The notes under the pieces were generated by a model. The model made no database searches, was not told where the DNA came from, and was given only the letters and a program-made list of their open reading frames with translations. Positions 52,843 to 64,000 of a stretch of 64,000 bases of DNA are shown here, piece after piece. The stretch covers positions 2,779,933-2,843,932 of the forward strand of contig JABAKD010000004.1 in the NCBI GenBank assembly GCA_012845835.1, in the 5' to 3' direction. The translations under genes were made by a program, and so were the position numbers. How positions within the stretch are numbered: position 1 is the stretch's first letter; every line of letters begins with the position of its first letter. The stretch comes from Undaria pinnatifida. Taxonomy: Eukaryota > Sar > Phaeophyceae > Laminariales > Alariaceae.

Positions 52843-53529
52843 GTCGCCCTCCCCTCCCGTCGAGCTCCCAGTGGGTTCCCGTAGTTCCCCTCGGGTTCCC
52901 GTCTAGCGCCCGTCCGGTCCCAGCCTGCCTGGCCTCTCCTCTCCCAACGCAACCGTGGTGCGCCTGGCCTTGTGCCGCCTTTTGTAGACTACAGCGGTAG
53001 CAAGCGGTTTCCGATAAATTTCTGATACCGCCCGTAGAAAGCAGAGGCGATATTCCTTTATCGTGGACCTGAAGAGAGCCGAGAAAACGGGTACGGCACA
53101 CACTAGTTAGTTAGTGATGGACGTCGTTCGCGAATCAAGTTCCACAAGACCCCGAAACATTCGAAAAACAAAAATTGACACGATTTCGACAGTCAAAAAA
53201 GTAAAAAAAAAACGTCGAACTAATGTTTCAGGGGAGGGTTTCCTAGATGATACGAGGCGTACTATGATAGGGGTAGCAATTTTACACCTACGCCATGGAA
53301 GCGTTCATCGGGGTACGCTCTCATTTTGGTCAGTCAATTTTTGGATGACCTATAGAGCTCCTTAATCCTTTTAGAGCCCCAAAATGCCTCCCTATACTAA
53401 ATGCAAGTAAATCTGTCCCAAAAACGGGTTTCCAGTCGTAAAGGCGTTGAGGGAGAACCCTAAACAAAAAAAAGGTGCACCCCTACCGCTGTGGCAAGCG
53501 TCACACCTGGTGCCAGGTATTTATTTTGA

Positions 53530-53772
53530 AGATACTTGGTCGGGAATCTCATTTTTCTTCGTTTTTTTGCCCATTCCACCTATTGTCTTAGCACTTTTTT
53601 TTTCTCGTTTTCCCTCCTTAGACGGAATTCAGATCCAGGGCCAACAAACAGGCTCTTCTTCCCCCTCCCCACTACGGTATGTGCCTTTATTCCTATCGCG
53701 AGAAGACTTCAGCCCTTGCTTCTTTCGTCGACTCGCATCGAACTGCGCCTACCCACGCTGCTAGGCGCCCTC
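53530..53772 (-). mobile_element. SINE-like element (copy 2 of the CCGGATCTGAG subfamily)
   Basis: T-rich left end (the A tail on the minus strand) followed by CCTCCCCACTACGGTATGTGCC, TCGTCGACTCGCATCGAACTG and CTACCCACGCTGCTAGGCG, as at 7735-7952. Confidence 0.6.
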
Positions 53773-53814
53773 AGCAGTTGATTCCTCTTATTTTCATATT
53801 TGCAAGTTAACTAA

Positions 53815-53925
53815 AAAAAGTCCGACCCACGCGAGATTGTAACTTCATGACCAACCCTATTATTAGTAGCATTCGAGGGTAACCACTAGACCACCAGGGC
53901 GACCGGTCATCTACCCGAGCATGAT
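53815..53925 (-). other. tRNA-like Pol III module (A box, weak B box, T-run)
   Basis: On the minus strand TGGTCTAGTGGTTA is a near-perfect A box. A weak B-box-like GTTACAATCTC follows about 50 bases on, and a TTTTTTT run comes after. No complete cloverleaf can be drawn, so it is likely a SINE head or tRNA relic. Confidence 0.35.
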
Positions 53926-54024
53926 CACAATAGTCAGGTTTGGCGCCCGGGTACTCCGTACTATACGATACCCTCCGAAACACCCTCACCGAAAAAAATA
54001 TTTTAGACGGCAAACCTCTTTCGA

Positions 54025-54370
54025 TCCGATATACTTTAAAATATCGAAAAAAACGACATTTCGATATATCGGCAGTTTCGATACGATATCCAACACCGAT
54101 ACCGCTATCATACGAGGTGTTGGAGGAATGATAGTTGCTGCATCAGTTACGTCGCGGAATACAATTGCAGGAACAGTTCAGCAGACAACCCCGGGTCGAG
54201 TGTGAAATACTTTGAACTATCGAAAAAAGACATTCCGATATATCGGCAGTTTCGATACCATATCTAACACGAACACTGCTACGAGGTACACGAGGTATGA
54301 TATTTGTTGCATCAGTTACGCCGCGGAATGCAATTGCGGGAACAGTTCAGCGGACAACCCCGTGTCGCGC
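54025..54370. repeat. Tandem duplication of about 177 bp, two copies
   Basis: Both copies contain TATCGAAAAAA-GACATT, CGATATATCGGCAGTTTCGA, TTGCATCAGTTACG and GCGGAAT-CAATTGC. The AT-rich part is itself palindromic (CGATATATCG). Confidence 0.8.
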
Positions 54371-57300
54371 GTGGAAAGGCCGAGCCGGGAAGTAATATAA
54401 CGCCGCACCCGTCCAGAGATGAAAAGTTGGCCTGCAACGTGCCGCTACTGCTGTATCTGGACAGCGAGACCACACCACAACCGGCCCTGCCCTAAGGTTT
54501 CACTTCTAAGCCTTGAGGCCTACGATTTGCTTCAGTTTTGCGTGTAAATTGGGTTATTTGTTCTTGTACAAGTAGGTATTCTTCGTTTCCAGAGTTCTAG
54601 GAGCCTGTCCTGTGACCGTGCAATAGATTTTGCCCGTGATCTCACACAGGACGATTGACAAAAGCCAGTATCATACAGAGAAACAAATGTTTTGGTCGCA
54701 ATACCTAGGAACTCCCAAGAGGATAACTCGTACTGCAAAACAGCCCTCTACGCCCACTGCACACTCGTGCAAAATCGCACAGCATACATATTTCACGAGG
54801 ACACAAAACCCCGTCGAACGGGCGATCGACTCAGTCACACGCACGTTGCAAAGACTCGATCTCACAGCTGACGGGTCTTCTTAACGCCTTTCAGCTGGAA
54901 ACCCTTTTTTTTGGGGGGGGGGAAATTACTTGGAATTAATATAGGGAGGGGTTTTGGGGCTCCAAAGAGGTTAGTCTATTCTGGGACGCAGATAGAGCGA
55001 CCAAGGCAACAGCTCTTGCGATCAAATCAACCATCTAGCAAGAACGTGCCGCAGAACGAGTATCGCCGTGCTGCATGCCTGTCGCACAGCTCCTCACAGC
55101 AGTGCAGTATGGACACACACCCTACCCCACCGGCCCGAGCTTCTCCGTGTGGTCGATGCTGTAATCGTCATTTTTTTCCCGACATTTTTCTCCTTTGAAA
55201 TGTCAAAAGGCTAGTCAACCGTGTATGGTATCATAGCACGCGCGATCGCAGCAGCAGTATCACACACAGCTGGCAGAAAAGAATTAAAACGAAATCATCC
55301 ATCTCCCAGCTGATGAGTGTTGGTGATGTTACTAAAAACAGCTAAGGAGCAGAGCAGCCGCCTCGAATGGGGATTGGAGGGGGGGGCTTGTGCACAGGCA
55401 CCATGGAGAAACGTCTGCAGCGCGAGGCGGCTTTTCTCCTTGAGGCAACTTCTGTCTTGTCGGTTGCAGTACAGCAGTGGTGCGCCGCTTAATGCCCACA
55501 CCCGAAGGCGATAGATAAGTTCGACAGCGGGTCGCGGGAGGGGGGGGGGGGGTAGGGGGTTGAAAAAAGTCTACAGTAGTTTGTGCATGCCAGTATCATA
55601 CCAGGATGCCAATACTTCAAGTAATCGTTTGTTGTTCTAACAGTACTACAACTCATCGAAGCTTACTAGTCCTTTCGGTCAAAAGACAGGCCCCGATAAT
55701 TCAGGATGAAAAGCCAACCTGCCGGTTAACCGGTTGCAGAGAAAACAGCGCTCTGCGGTGGTAAAACGTGCATCGAATCCGAAAATAACCAGACCCTAGA
55801 CAGATTTCAGATCCCAGGACCTGCCTGCTGAAGCTGATGGGTGGTGCTGTAGAAGTGTCAAGAGGTCGCGGCACCTACGACCTGTCTCACTTGACTTCAA
55901 ATCGCGTGTGATGCCGGAAACATTTCAACAACTACCAGCAACAGTGTGAAAATAGCGGTGAAGGCACAACGACGGTCGGGGGGTGCATTCGTCTAACCTC
56001 CAATTAAACAACGCCACATACCGCCTACAACGTTAACATCATAACTGGTACCTGGTACTTGGGTACCTGGCACTTAGCATGCGTCACCGGAAAAACGACA
56101 AAAGGCAAACACAACCCGTGCACAGCTCACAGCACGCTAGCCAGTTCCCTGGTTTAGAGCACAGAGCACACTAGCCAATACAGAGTATAATGTTAGACGT
56201 TCTGCTATTAATATGTATACGACGAGTGGGCGCAGCAATTACAGCGGTTTTACGGGTGCCGGCCGGCCTTAGCAGATGCCACTGCCGCTGGCTGTACTGT
56301 AGTCTACTGTTGCCGTACTATCTGTTATACCATATGATGTACCAGGCACGGCAGTATCAAGTACCCGTTGTGAAACGGCTGTTGCTGTACCTTCTGGTCA
56401 AACCGACCCGTAAAAACAAGCTTTACTAATGGTTTGCGGCTGCAAAGATGACCCCTCTTTATTTCCAAGTAGTTTTATCCCAAACCTTGGATGCAACTTT
56501 AAACGGAGGTCTTGATTCTTTTGGAGTCTCGGGTACTGCTGCCCGACACGTTACACTTCACACAACACATGTTGACTTTTGCACCACATGTAGTACTAGC
56601 ACGTACGGAATAATATTGATATGATATTAATAGTAGTGCACGGCCCTGATGCCATTGTCTGTCCTGCGTTGTACTACAGGTACGCATTCCTAGCCAACGC
56701 TGCCGCTGCGTTCGGCCGACATAAGTACTATTACGTACAGCAACACCGTCCGTGGAAGCATGGAATTCAGGTATAAGGCCTGTTCGCTAACTTGCGCCTG
56801 AGATATGGTCAGCAAGGATGCTGGATACGGTCAGAAAGGATGCACTCCCGGCCGCTCTGTTACGCGGCTTTTTCTCGCCGAACAGCAGCAGCAGCAGCCG
56901 CGGCAGCCGTAGCTCAATTGCAAGCCTAATCAATGCCTTCTGAATACCACTCTGGTATAAGACATCGCAGACAGCAGTAGCAGATGGTTTACCTAAATAT
57001 GCATCTTTTCTTGTCCGCGTGCACTATTAACAGCTAGCGTGCACACCTGCACACCAGCTTGGACTTTAGTGCTGACCTGCCAGGACGTCGTGCGAGGAAT
57101 CGCTATAGGGTGCCGTCGATACATCTTCACACGTACCATAATCGCATCATACACCAGCTAAAATACAGCGTACACAGCAGTTGCAGCGAATGGTACAAAG
57201 AAGCAGCTGACGATCTGCCATTTGGGATTTGTGTTCTGCCCAGCAGCTGGCCCGCGTCGGCCCTTCCTAAAAAAACCAAGAAGGCAGTTCGCGATTTGCT

Positions 57301-58270
57301 GTTTGCAGCCGCTGTGATACATGGTACCTGGTACCTGGTATGATACTCCCTGTACCTGGTGGTATCGTGACTCTCTCCACAAGCAGCAAACACATCATGT
57401 GCGACGCGGTATGGGTATGGGTATGCCTCATCCCACGTAAGATTGCCGTACGTCGAGTACCTGGTACATGTAAGCAGCACAACCTGCCCTTGCGTGTTAG
57501 CTGTGGGATCGACGTCCCTAGGAAAGGAGCGCTCCCTACGAGCGAGTGCGATATCACTAACGGACCAGGTGGAATAGGGGAACACAGCTTGCTCACAGCG
57601 ACAACTTGAGAAGCAGTTTTACACCGGCCTCGTGCATCGTCTATTCGTCGGGTACAAAGAAATTGACGCTCGAATTTCAACCCCGGCAAGAAGAGTGGCT
57701 GAAAGAATTCACGTACAGCCCTTTAACGGCAAGGAGCAATATATCGAGGGCAAGGCCCTAGTCGCAGCGCTGAAAGCACCCACATCGCACCCCCCCAGCG
57801 CGCAGCGCAACGCGTCCCGAGCTCGTAGTTCCTTCCATTTCTTACCGAGTGCTGCTGCTGTTAATACTCTCTTTTCTCGACAACCACTGCGGCAGACACC
57901 GAATGCCCAACGGCCGGAAATAGTTGATAACAGCGCTTTGGACACAACGCAACTTCTTCAGAAGGAGACCCAAGCCCTCTCTTCTGTTTCGGCTGCAGCA
58001 AAACGCCCCAAGAGTGTGTGCCCAACTATTACTTACCTTTTCTCCGAGAAAGGGTCACGACGCGAAGCCCCCCGCCTCCTGCCGCCGCTGCGCTGATGCT
58101 GTGCCAGAGGCCAAAGGGCAACTTTCTTCTAGTACTGGTGAAGTCTCTCGAAAATATAACGACTGGGAAGTCGATATATTGAAAAGGCGTGTTTTGTTCG
58201 AAGAAATCGTATTTTGTCCCCCCCCTCTATGTTCCAGGATGTTGCCACACTGGTTTCGCGCACAAACTAA

Positions 58271-58611
58271 ATGGACAGCTTTGACCAGGAGTATTGGGAC
58301 AGGCCGAGGGGCCGGGACCGCCCTGCTCGTGGTGGCAGGAGAAGAGGTGGTCGACGGGGCGATAAGAATGGACAGAAAGGTTTCTACGATGACCGCCACG
58401 ACGATCGCCGCGATATGAATGCCCGCAGCAGCTCTCCCCCAAGCAGCAGCAGCAGGCCGTCCCGGGTGCCAGCCTACGGCAACGCCTATTCGGACCGAGA
58501 GATAGTCGCACCTTCCCGAGAAGATCGTCGCAACAGGAGGGACGGCGGCAGAGAGAGGGACAGGGGGAGGGACAGGAGAGACAGGAACAGGGACGAGAGA
58601 GGAGGACAAAG
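58271..58611 (+). CDS. Arg/Gly/Asp-rich low-complexity protein, first coding exon
   Basis: 113 codons plus two bases, starting MDSFDQEYWDRPRGRDRPAR. Dense RG, RD and RGG motifs (GGRRRGGRRG, FYDDRHDDRRD, RERDRGRDRRDRNRDERGG) resemble RNA-binding RGG/RD-box proteins. The ATG is certain within the frame because a TAA stop lies directly upstream. A strong acceptor (CCCCCCCCTCTATGTTCCAG, ending 58237) just upstream implies a 5' UTR intron. The exon ends in phase 2 at AAAG|GTGATG and joins in frame to 58934. No folded domain is seen; the function is unknown, with an RNA-processing or condensate role as inference. Confidence 0.72.
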
Positions 58612-58933
58612 GTGATGGCATGGCATGCAGAAGCAAGCACTACTGGTCTTCCACCAAACCCCACACGCAGCTGCCATGAGGACCCACCCACTCAGAGAGA
58701 AAGGGGGGGGGCGGGGACGAGAGAGATAATGAGGGGCAGGATCTTCCTTTGAGGCCTTCTCGTTCTGTTTCCTCTCTCCCTCTCTCTCACACACGCCCTC
58801 TTCCTCTCGTGTGCGCCTCTCGAAGATGGAGAAACAGCGGGTTTTTAGCTATTTTGACGTTTCTGCTGCACGGCCCTTTGTTGTTGTCGACGGCGGACAT
58901 ACTCGCTGCTTTTGTGTAAAACAAACCTATCAG

Positions 58934-59085
58934 ATCCGAGGCAGTTAGACGAGGAACAGTCACAGAAGGAGGAGGAGGGTGGGACGAGGCGGCTGGCCGA
59001 GGAGGTGACTCGAGAGGTGACACCAGGGGTGACTCGAGAGGTGACTCCAGAGGCACTGCCTTTGGCTCTTCTTGGGAAGGAAACG
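58934..59085 (+). CDS. Arg/Gly/Asp-rich protein, second coding exon
   Basis: The acceptor CCTATCAG|A completes the split Arg codon and reads SEAVRRGTVTEGGGGWDEAA followed by four SRGD/TRGD repeats and GTAFGSSWEGN. The RGD-rich composition continues that of the first exon, which supports the join. The exon ends in phase 1 at a CG|GTGAGC donor. If that donor is not used, the frame stops about 100 bases further on (near 59187). Further exons were not found. Confidence 0.65.
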
Positions 59086-59639
59086 GTGAGCCGCGTTTCC
59101 CTTCTTGTGTTCGTCATGCCTTTATTCGCATATTAGGCAGTCTCCAAGATATTCTGGACCGGGTTTTTTTTTTTCCTAGTATTTAGTCTAAATACGAGGA
59201 CGATTGACGAGTCCCAACTAGTACTCTCGCATGTTACCATTAATATTCATATTTTCACTCTCGCATGTCTCGTCATGAGTAGCTGGGATGTGGCTGACTC
59301 GAAATCCTAGGTGTCGCAAGTCGCAAGGGGAGGGGGCAAGGATTTTCTGTATGATATCATACGAGCTCGTGTCTAGTATGAGGTTCTACAACGGCTCAGC
59401 TACAGTATGTAGTACATGTTTCACGTAATGGACGTGGAATTGAAAAGGTGATCTGGATGGGGTCTCCTGCTGAGCACCGCACACACACAGGCGCATTCAC
59501 ACGAAACCACCGCCGTAACTGTCATAAAAGGCGACAGCACGAGGCGTGCAATCACGCTGCTGCACTGCCGTGTGTTGTGACTTCCAGGCTGCGCGACTGT
59601 GTTTTACATCGTACATGTTTATTGAAAAATTCAAATACA

Positions 59640-59800
59640 CTGCACTACGTACAGCTGTGAGATCGAGAATTTCGTCGAAGCTCATATTTGCATGCTCTTT
59701 GTGTCTCACATCGCGCATGTTATGGGGTGTGTATGCCCTCATGAAGGATATAGATGGCGACTCCCCTTAGTGCTACAGCAGTACCAGGTAACTACTACCA
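59640..59800 (+). repeat. Dispersed repeat R1, right copy
   Basis: Matches 1735-1895 through AGCTGTGAGATCGAGAATTT, GGGGTGTGTATG, CCTCATGAAGGATATAG and GGCGACTCCCCTTAG. Confidence 0.6.
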
Positions 59801-60119
59801 AGGTCAACAGGGTGGTGTTTTTGAAATGCATAGAAAATGTGGTTTCCCGTCCATCTGCGAGGCATTCACGGTATTCCCAAAGCGACACCGAATGCCCCGC
59901 CCTTGATGGTCCTCTTGTGACCCGTGACTTCCTGGGATGGCACACGCGCTCACAGCCAGAAACACACGCAGAAGCACCGGTTGTGTCTGTAACAAAGGGA
60001 AGAGCTCGAAGCGCTTCTGCTGTTGTACCGTGACTGCCCCAAGTAAAGAGCTTGGAGGGTGTCATGATGCAACAGTTACTGCAGAAGAGTGAAAGAAAAC
60101 AATACAGCTGTGGGTTTCC

Positions 60120-60260
60120 ATGGTCCTTTGCGGCTCGGCGAGGCGGAACGCAACCCCCTGAAAAAGAGCCGGCTTGGTCGACTTTGGGCCCCAGAGCATT
60201 GGTCTCGGAGATCCGCCGGAACCCAGACGTGCACCATAATGTACCGGTGCCCCTCGTGGG
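60120..60260 (+). repeat. Dispersed repeat R3 (copy 2)
   Basis: Contains CGGCGAGGCGGAACGCAACC and CACCATAATGTACCGGTGCC; partner at 50925-51050. Codon-like on both strands but no domain recognised; possibly a coding relic of a mobile element. Confidence 0.45.
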
Positions 60261-62579
60261 TGCCGTGCCGTGCAGCGGAAAGCGCGAGAAAGACCCGTGG
60301 CCGCCGGAGAAAAGCATGCAAATGTACAAGAAATGTTCGCGTTGGATGTAATGGTTATGCGGCTCCCCGTCGGACAGCGGGGTGTTCCCCTCGTGGTGAC
60401 GCAAGCTGGCATGCCACAGGGAAGCTTTGTTGATCAGACATCATGAGCAATGCCATGCATCTGTATTACGAGCACACCATCGCTACAACATCGACACTTG
60501 TACGGCTTTTCACACATGTACTTGAAGTAGTAGGCGTACGTATACATGGAAGAGTGTCGACCCTTACATTGATCGAACCCACAGCTGATGTATTGGAAAC
60601 GTTTTTAAGACTAGTATCTACGTAAGTACAGAGCTCCCACGCCAGACCAGGCATGAAATACAACACGACAATGGCTGTGGCTGCTGCTGACTTTTTCGCC
60701 CTAAGAGTTCGTGTTGTGGTGACGAAGCTGGAAAAGACCAGGTCTGGCCTGCCCTGCAAAGAGCGCAACTGCCGGTGAAAATCGCCGCGGGGGGTGTGTT
60801 ATCTTGCGTGATTTATTTCTTAGACAAAGCTCTCACCCAATCCTCGTAAAATCACACGTCCTACTCGTGACTCTTGTGGGCTTTCTTCGCTGGGGCAATG
60901 GTACGGCGAAACAAGGGGCGATTACCCAGTCGGATGATGTTTGCACAGATACAAGCCGGTGGAAGAAAACTCGGACCAGGCGGGCCGGCCTGGTCTGCCA
61001 CGCAATAGGGCGGAACTACCAGTCGCGCGGAACCAACTACTCATTGACGGAGCAGGACCAAGCCAAGAGCGTGACCCAACCCAATGGTTGAACGTCGAAC
61101 ATGCTGTACTTCGCTGAATGCTGACACGGGTAGTGTTTTATGTTTGCATCATTGGACGTGACAACGTTGTTGTTCGTGGTTGGATAACGTGCGGAGTACT
61201 TCTCACGCAAGATCTCAAAAACACGCGAAATACCGCTGGCTGTCACAAAGGCCATACCAAGTAGAGCTTACAGAACGACTGCCGATGTACCGCTGTTGTT
61301 GTTCACTGGTGCTGTGTACTGCTGGGGCTGCGCGGCTCGTGGCTGCTGTTGAACTCCAGGTGGTCTGTGGGTTTTTAGATTCCCGCAGGCGTTCACGGTA
61401 GACGTTCCCAAATGGAAACCAATTGTGTGTATGTACGTGTGACAGGAAAGATGAAACATAGCACACGCACGAACGCACACAGACGGAGCTCGTCCGGGAC
61501 CCCAACAGGAGTTGTGTAGTGCCGGGGGACCCCCTACATGTCCCGCAGCCGGAGCCGCATTGTCCATGTATGCCGCGCGTCTATGGTGTGTGCGTGGGAG
61601 GGTATGACCTTTAAGCGTGTGTGTGCTCGTCTTGCCGTCCGTTTGTTCATAAATCATATGACATATCAACGCCGGGGCGGGGCATAAGGTCGCGAGTGCG
61701 CTGAAGTTAATTTGTACAGAGTAGCCGGTGCACGAAGCGGGGTTTCACGCACCCCACTGGGCTCGGCGAGGCGGGACGGGGTACGCCCCTAAACTGACTC
61801 GATTGTTTGGAGGTCACGACCGCGCTGCGCCGGCCACGGGGCGCGCGCCAGAGCCAGACTTGTCGCGGCGATTCCCCGTTGCCCTGGCCAAGCGGCGACA
61901 CGATCGGCCTTGCGGTCGCGGATCGAAAACGTGCTGACTGGCAAAAAAAATAGCAAAATTCTTATGCCAGGGGGCTAAGGTAGTATGGGTATTTGTTCTA
62001 GTCGATTCTAGACCCGTGTTTTTGAGTAGGTTTGAGCTTCTCGCGCGAGTGTGACCCTTAATCTTGGCGGCGTTGATCTGCTGAGCTTTTCGATTTGGCG
62101 GCACGCTCCTTCATGAAGTTGTTTTGTTCGCTGGTCGCATGCTGCGGTAGGATAAGGGGCACCTTTTTTTTTCTCTGAAGTTCCTCGCGTGAGCATCTCT
62201 ATACCTCGCCCATCAACTGATTTGGCGGGAGCCGCCTTGTCCGCAAGTCTGGATTATTGGATAGGATAAAGTATGGAAATCGGGGAATCCCCATGGCCAT
62301 ATTCTGAAGGAGGGGGGGAGGGGGGGGGCACGGAGATGGATTTGGATTATCCCACGTGTGCTTCCAGTATTATGAGACGGAAAACGTAAAAAACTGCCGA
62401 AAACACTACTTTACGCCCTAACCCTACTATGAATCCTAACCCCGACCCAAACCTACGCATAGAACTTTGTCCGCATACACACGCATCCGTATACAAATAT
62501 AGCTTGCGCTGCCGGGGTTGTAACGAGGACCACTGATAGGGTCAGCTCACGCTATCACTACAGTGGGATCCGAAGGGTG

Positions 62580-62700
62580 CGCCAGCTAGCATTGGGTTGC
62601 GAAAGCAACTGAGTTAGATCGACACACGACGCGTATGAAAATACGTGGAAGTGTGGTGAGCTTAAGCTTTATTTTGCCCCATCCGCCGGAGGATTGCCCG
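62580..62700 (+). repeat. Dispersed repeat R2 (copy 2)
   Basis: Matches 6920-7040 through GCCAGCTAGCATTGGGTTGCG, TATGAAAATACGTGG and CCCCATCCGCCGGAGGAT. Confidence 0.5.
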
Positions 62701-63149
62701 GAAAAAACCCGTCAATTTTTGTTGTTAAAAGTTTGGTCGACCGCATTGAAACCCATATATGAAAACGTTCCCCGATTTCCATACTCTTATCCTACATGAT
62801 AATCTAAACGTCTCGTCAAAGCTACCAGGTACTGTTTTGCGGGGAGGGAACGAAGGTGTTCCCCGATGAACAAAACAATCCCATGGCCTACTATTAATAG
62901 GTCTACGTAAAACGAAAAAAATGCGGGATTTTTTTTTTTTTTTTTCTCGGAATCCGACGACCCTGGGGCAACTAAGAAGTCCCAAACTTCGGAAAAGATA
63001 ACATTTTGGCAAAAAGTGGTTCCTCTATCGTAGCACGCGCCGCTGCATCAACCATTTTTTTTTTTAGGTCGATTTTTGAGTGACGTACAGAGCCACTCGC
63101 GCGGGTTGTCCTAACTCCGCAGTGGAAGTGATGGTATCATGCTATGTAA

Positions 63150-63540
63150 CACCGCTATAAACGCCGTTAACACCGCTGTAAACACCGTTGTAACGTGCCT
63201 TGATGTATACTTTTACTACAAGGTTGCGCTTGGGGATATGGACGACGTGAAATCGCGGGGATGTCTGGAGTTGAAAACGGGGAACAACAAAACACCGCTG
63301 TAAACACCGTTAACATCGTTGTAAACACCGTTGTATGGTGCCTTGGATGTATACTTTTATTACAAGGTTCACCTTGGGGATATGAACGACGTGAAATCGC
63401 GGGGATGTCTGGAGTTGAAAACGGGGAACACACCGTTGTACCATGATATTTTCTTTTATTACAAGGTTCACCTTGGGGGTGTGGACGACGTGGAATTCCG
63501 GGGATGCCGCAAGTTGAACATGGAGAACACAGGCGATCCT
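63150..63540. repeat. Tandem repeat of about 120-160 bp, three copies
   Basis: Each copy holds TTTTA(T/C)TACAAGGTT, CTTGGGG-TATG-ACGACGTG and GGGGATG(T/C)C...AGTTGAA, with AACACCGTTGTA at the junctions. The middle copies are almost identical. Confidence 0.8.
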
Positions 63541-64000
63541 ATTACAGGAGCTCTCTGAAGTTCGATGGTGTGTCTGATTTTTACGTTGGACACGCACCTA
63601 TGGTCATACGATTGCATCTCCTGCTAAGCTTCGCGCACACAATCATTCGCGCACGTGCACACGTACCCAACAGCACCAAGGCTTTGGCGAAGGAAGGACC
63701 ATCAACCAACGTTGCGTTTGTACCGCTTATGTTGATGTTGCTGTTGTACTGCGTACTGCGGCTGGGCTCAGTGAAGCGGAGCGCAATCTATTTGAAGGGA
63801 AGGTTACGGTATTATAGTATTACTCGCCCGTTTTGACTACCGCGTGAGTGGCCCTGCACTTCACCCACTCAACAGTGGACTTTGTAATGCTTTTTTGGCT
63901 CAGCGTAACAACAAAATATGACGGTGCATATCGCGACCTATTAATAATAAATCTCGTAAGCTTGACCGTTTTCTTCTGGAGCCCGGGTGTAGCGACCAGA

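Larger units (their letters stand above)
52843..58270. other. Intergenic region between the giant gene and the R/G/D-rich gene
   Basis: The two genes are divergently transcribed from either side of this region. It holds a SINE-like element (53530), a tRNA-like module (53815), a tandem duplication (54025-54370), an AGAGCCCC-family repeat (54885) and many GGTACCTGGTAC strings. Proximal promoters are probably at both edges; no TATA box stands out. Confidence 0.5.
59086..64000. other. Right flank, no further gene supported
   Basis: Includes dispersed repeats (59640, 60120, 62580), a T-rich stretch near 62930 and a tandem array at 63150-63540. Reading frames of 90-130 codons occur, but none shows a domain or a splice-consistent structure. 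Later exons of the R/G/D-rich gene could be here. Confidence 0.45.

Noticed and set aside
57632-58096. 154-codon plus-strand frame upstream of the R/G/D-rich gene
   Set aside because: No domain, no codon-like bias and no consistent splice join to 58271, where an in-frame stop precedes the ATG. It could be 5' UTR or intron sequence.
60052-60433. Frames of about 100 codons on both strands near 60.2 kb
   Set aside because: Both strands are open, the segment is a dispersed repeat shared with 50.9 kb, and no domain is seen.

Overview
This window is eukaryotic nuclear DNA. It has long spliced exons with GT donors and AG acceptors, introns full of nested transposons, tRNA-derived SINE-like repeats and microsatellites, and no operons. 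The G+C-rich exons, alanine/glycine/proline-rich linkers and intron-dense structure suggest an alga or other protist, possibly a stramenopile such as a brown alga. That placement is inference only; no marker gene is present.

One gene dominates. From about 52.84 kb down to about 2.7 kb the minus strand encodes a single giant protein in 36 exons that I could reconstruct. All exon phases agree from the ATG (52842) to the last supported donor (2803), giving 3,586 codons. If the last exon is read through to its stop at 2689, the protein is 3,623 residues. It has 16 SH3b-type (bacterial-like SH3) domains. Five divergent ones are at the N-terminus (exons 1-9). They are followed by a regular array of 11 domains, each split by an intron at the same place into a short 'A' exon (usually 85 nt) and a long 'B' exon (usually 389-461 nt). 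The B exon finishes the domain and carries an Ala/Gly/Pro linker with the recurring motifs DRPLTGAK and GAWVPPSEFPPGHE. After the array come KPW-basic repeats, a TOG-like HEAT domain (exons 31-35) and a long Ser/Pro/Gly-rich low-complexity tail (exons 35-36). TOG domains bind tubulin, so a microtubule-associated scaffold is the most reasonable guess, but no function is established.

The locus shows exon amplification in progress. Pairs 8, 9 and 10 (11.9-15.2 kb) lie in nearly identical 1.44-kb tandem units. One B exon is a chimera of two unit types. Decayed copies of exons 4, 5, 6, 7 and 9, with lost acceptors, stops or truncations, sit in the introns beside the working exons.

The introns hold a Mutator-like element with a 10-bp target-site duplication and a hAT-type element with an exact 8-bp duplication, both inserted in one TIR-MITE. 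They also hold several MITE families (GGACAGATC, AAGGCGGTC, GGGTCGGGTC, TATAGTGCCGGT and a family ending in AACCCGTTTAGAGC), SINE-like elements with A-rich tails, a Trp-tRNA-like sequence, and long (AAC)-type and (AGCAC) arrays.

Right of the giant gene, 52.84-58.27 kb is a repeat-bearing intergenic region. At 58271 a plus-strand gene begins that encodes an Arg/Gly/Asp-rich protein of the RNA-binding low-complexity type; two coding exons are visible. The rest (59.1-64 kb) and the left 2.7 kb contain dispersed and tandem repeats and no gene I can support.
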